5,436 bases of DNA. Source: Dehalococcoidia bacterium (GTDB taxonomy: Bacteria; Chloroflexota; Dehalococcoidia; Lucifugimonadales; JAGWBF01). The stretch lies in the NCBI GenBank assembly GCA_021296015.1, contig JAGWBG010000124.1:2870-8305 (forward strand). Reading direction: 5' to 3'. Of the stretch, positions 4,874 to 5,436 are shown one piece after another (positions within the stretch are counted from its first letter, which is position 1; each line of letters starts with the position of its first letter). A program made the position numbers and the translations under genes. Under the pieces are notes generated by a model. It did no database searches, was not told where the DNA came from, and saw only the letters and a program-made list of their open reading frames with translations.

Positions 4874-5436
4874 GTGAGTTTATCAATCCTCTAAAATTCG
4901 TCCGGGGCACGTTCTATGGCTGGTGGCTGGTGGGCCTCGCGGCCCTTGTCATGGCCCTGGGCACTGTGCCCCTTTTTCAGGGCATGACCGCCTGGTTTCC
5001 GGTATTGGAAACCCGTTTCGCATGGAGCCGAACACAGCTGGCTTTAGCCTTCTCCTTTTCACGCGTGGAGGGTTCCGTAATGGGGCCAATATCGGGGTAT
5101 CTCATCGAAAAGCTGGGTCCCCGGCGTATGGTCCTCATCGGTCTATTGGTCCTGGGGGGAGGGTTCATACTCTTCAGCCTGATACACGAGCTTTGGCAGT
5201 TCAACCTGGCGTTTATAGTCATCAGCATGGGTGCGGGCCTGGGCACCTGGCTCCCCATGATGACTGTGCTGAATAGCTGGTTTATCCAACGGCGGTCTAT
5301 GGCGATGGCGATAGCTATGGACGGCTTTTACGTGGGCGGGGTGCTGCTTGTGCCGTTGCTGGCCTGGGCCATAAATCCCGAAGAGTTCGGCCCCGATCGC
5401 TGGCGACTTGCGGCTGCGGCTATAGGCATAATTGTC
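4870..5436 (+). CDS. Major facilitator superfamily transporter, N-terminal half (truncated by window end)
   Basis: The frame runs 189 codons to the window edge without a stop. It has the MFS N-domain layout: a short basic N terminus, then GWWLVGLAALVMALGTVPLF as helix 1 (residues 17-36), helix 2 around 56-75, then the motif-A-like loop GYLIEKLGPRR (76-86), with Glu where Asp is commonest. Helix 3 spans about 87-105 and helix 4 about 111-134. NSWFIQRRSMAMAIAMDGFYVGG (135-157) resembles the helix 4-5 region of monocarboxylate or oxalate/formate-type carriers. A full protein would be about 400-430 residues. GTG 4870 is the first usable start after the in-frame TGA at 4837-4839. The next ATG (residue 28) would cut helix 1. 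It acts in the cytoplasmic membrane. Divergence from the hydrolase operon suggests uptake of its substrate or export of a product, probably an organic acid (inference). Confidence 0.88.
   Translation, partial: MSEFINPLKFVRGTFYGWWLVGLAALVMALGTVPLFQGMTAWFPVLETRFAWSRTQLALAFSFSRVEGSVMGPISGYLIEKLGPRRMVLIGLLVLGGGFILFSLIHELWQFNLAFIVISMGAGLGTWLPMMTVLNSWFIQRRSMAMAIAMDGFYVGGVLLVPLLAWAINPEEFGPDRWRLAAAAIGIIV

Noticed and set aside
4977..5258. 93-codon minus-strand frame opposite the transporter
   Set aside because: The plus strand encodes recognisable MFS helices and motif A over the same bases; the antisense frame has no family features.

Overview
The window is a compact bacterial catabolic-type locus of moderate to high GC. 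Four genes run on the minus strand in the order alpha/beta hydrolase (3740-4519), LLM-class flavin-dependent oxidoreductase copy B (2507-3700), copy A (986-2179) and SMP-30/gluconolactonase-type lactonase (93-935). A major facilitator transporter (4870 to the window end, truncated) diverges from them on the plus strand. The two oxidoreductases are 397-residue tandem paralogues, about 90% identical by hand count (358/397). All four minus-strand genes have strong Shine-Dalgarno sequences.

Organism: nothing here is diagnostic by itself. Duplicated luciferase-like monooxygenases beside an alpha/beta hydrolase, a lactonase and an MFS carrier, plus a palindromic repeat that reads as FWIPAQAGMT on one strand, resemble Chloroflexota of the SAR202/Dehalococcoidia type. 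SAR202 genomes are known for expanded families of flavin-dependent monooxygenases. This placement is an inference, not a proof.

Layout: 1-58 may hold the C-terminal end of a plus-strand membrane protein converging on the operon. 93-4519 is the probable operon, with spacers of 39, 327 and 50 bp. The 327-bp spacer between the oxidoreductase copies holds a degenerate ~90-bp nested palindrome of the REP/MITE kind. The 39-bp spacer between hydrolase and copy B holds a near-perfect dyad. 4520-4869 is the divergent control region, with one candidate promoter in each direction. It also holds a long hairpin inside a possible 40-codon leader ORF whose stop overlaps the transporter start as GTGA.

Working model (inference): the transporter imports an organic acid or similar small molecule. 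The flavin enzymes oxygenate it, possibly by Baeyer-Villiger-type insertion or C-H oxidation. The alpha/beta hydrolase and the lactonase then open the ester, lactone or C-C product. The substrate cannot be told from the sequence. Selection or gene conversion seems to have kept the core of the two oxidoreductases nearly identical while their C-terminal thirds diverged.
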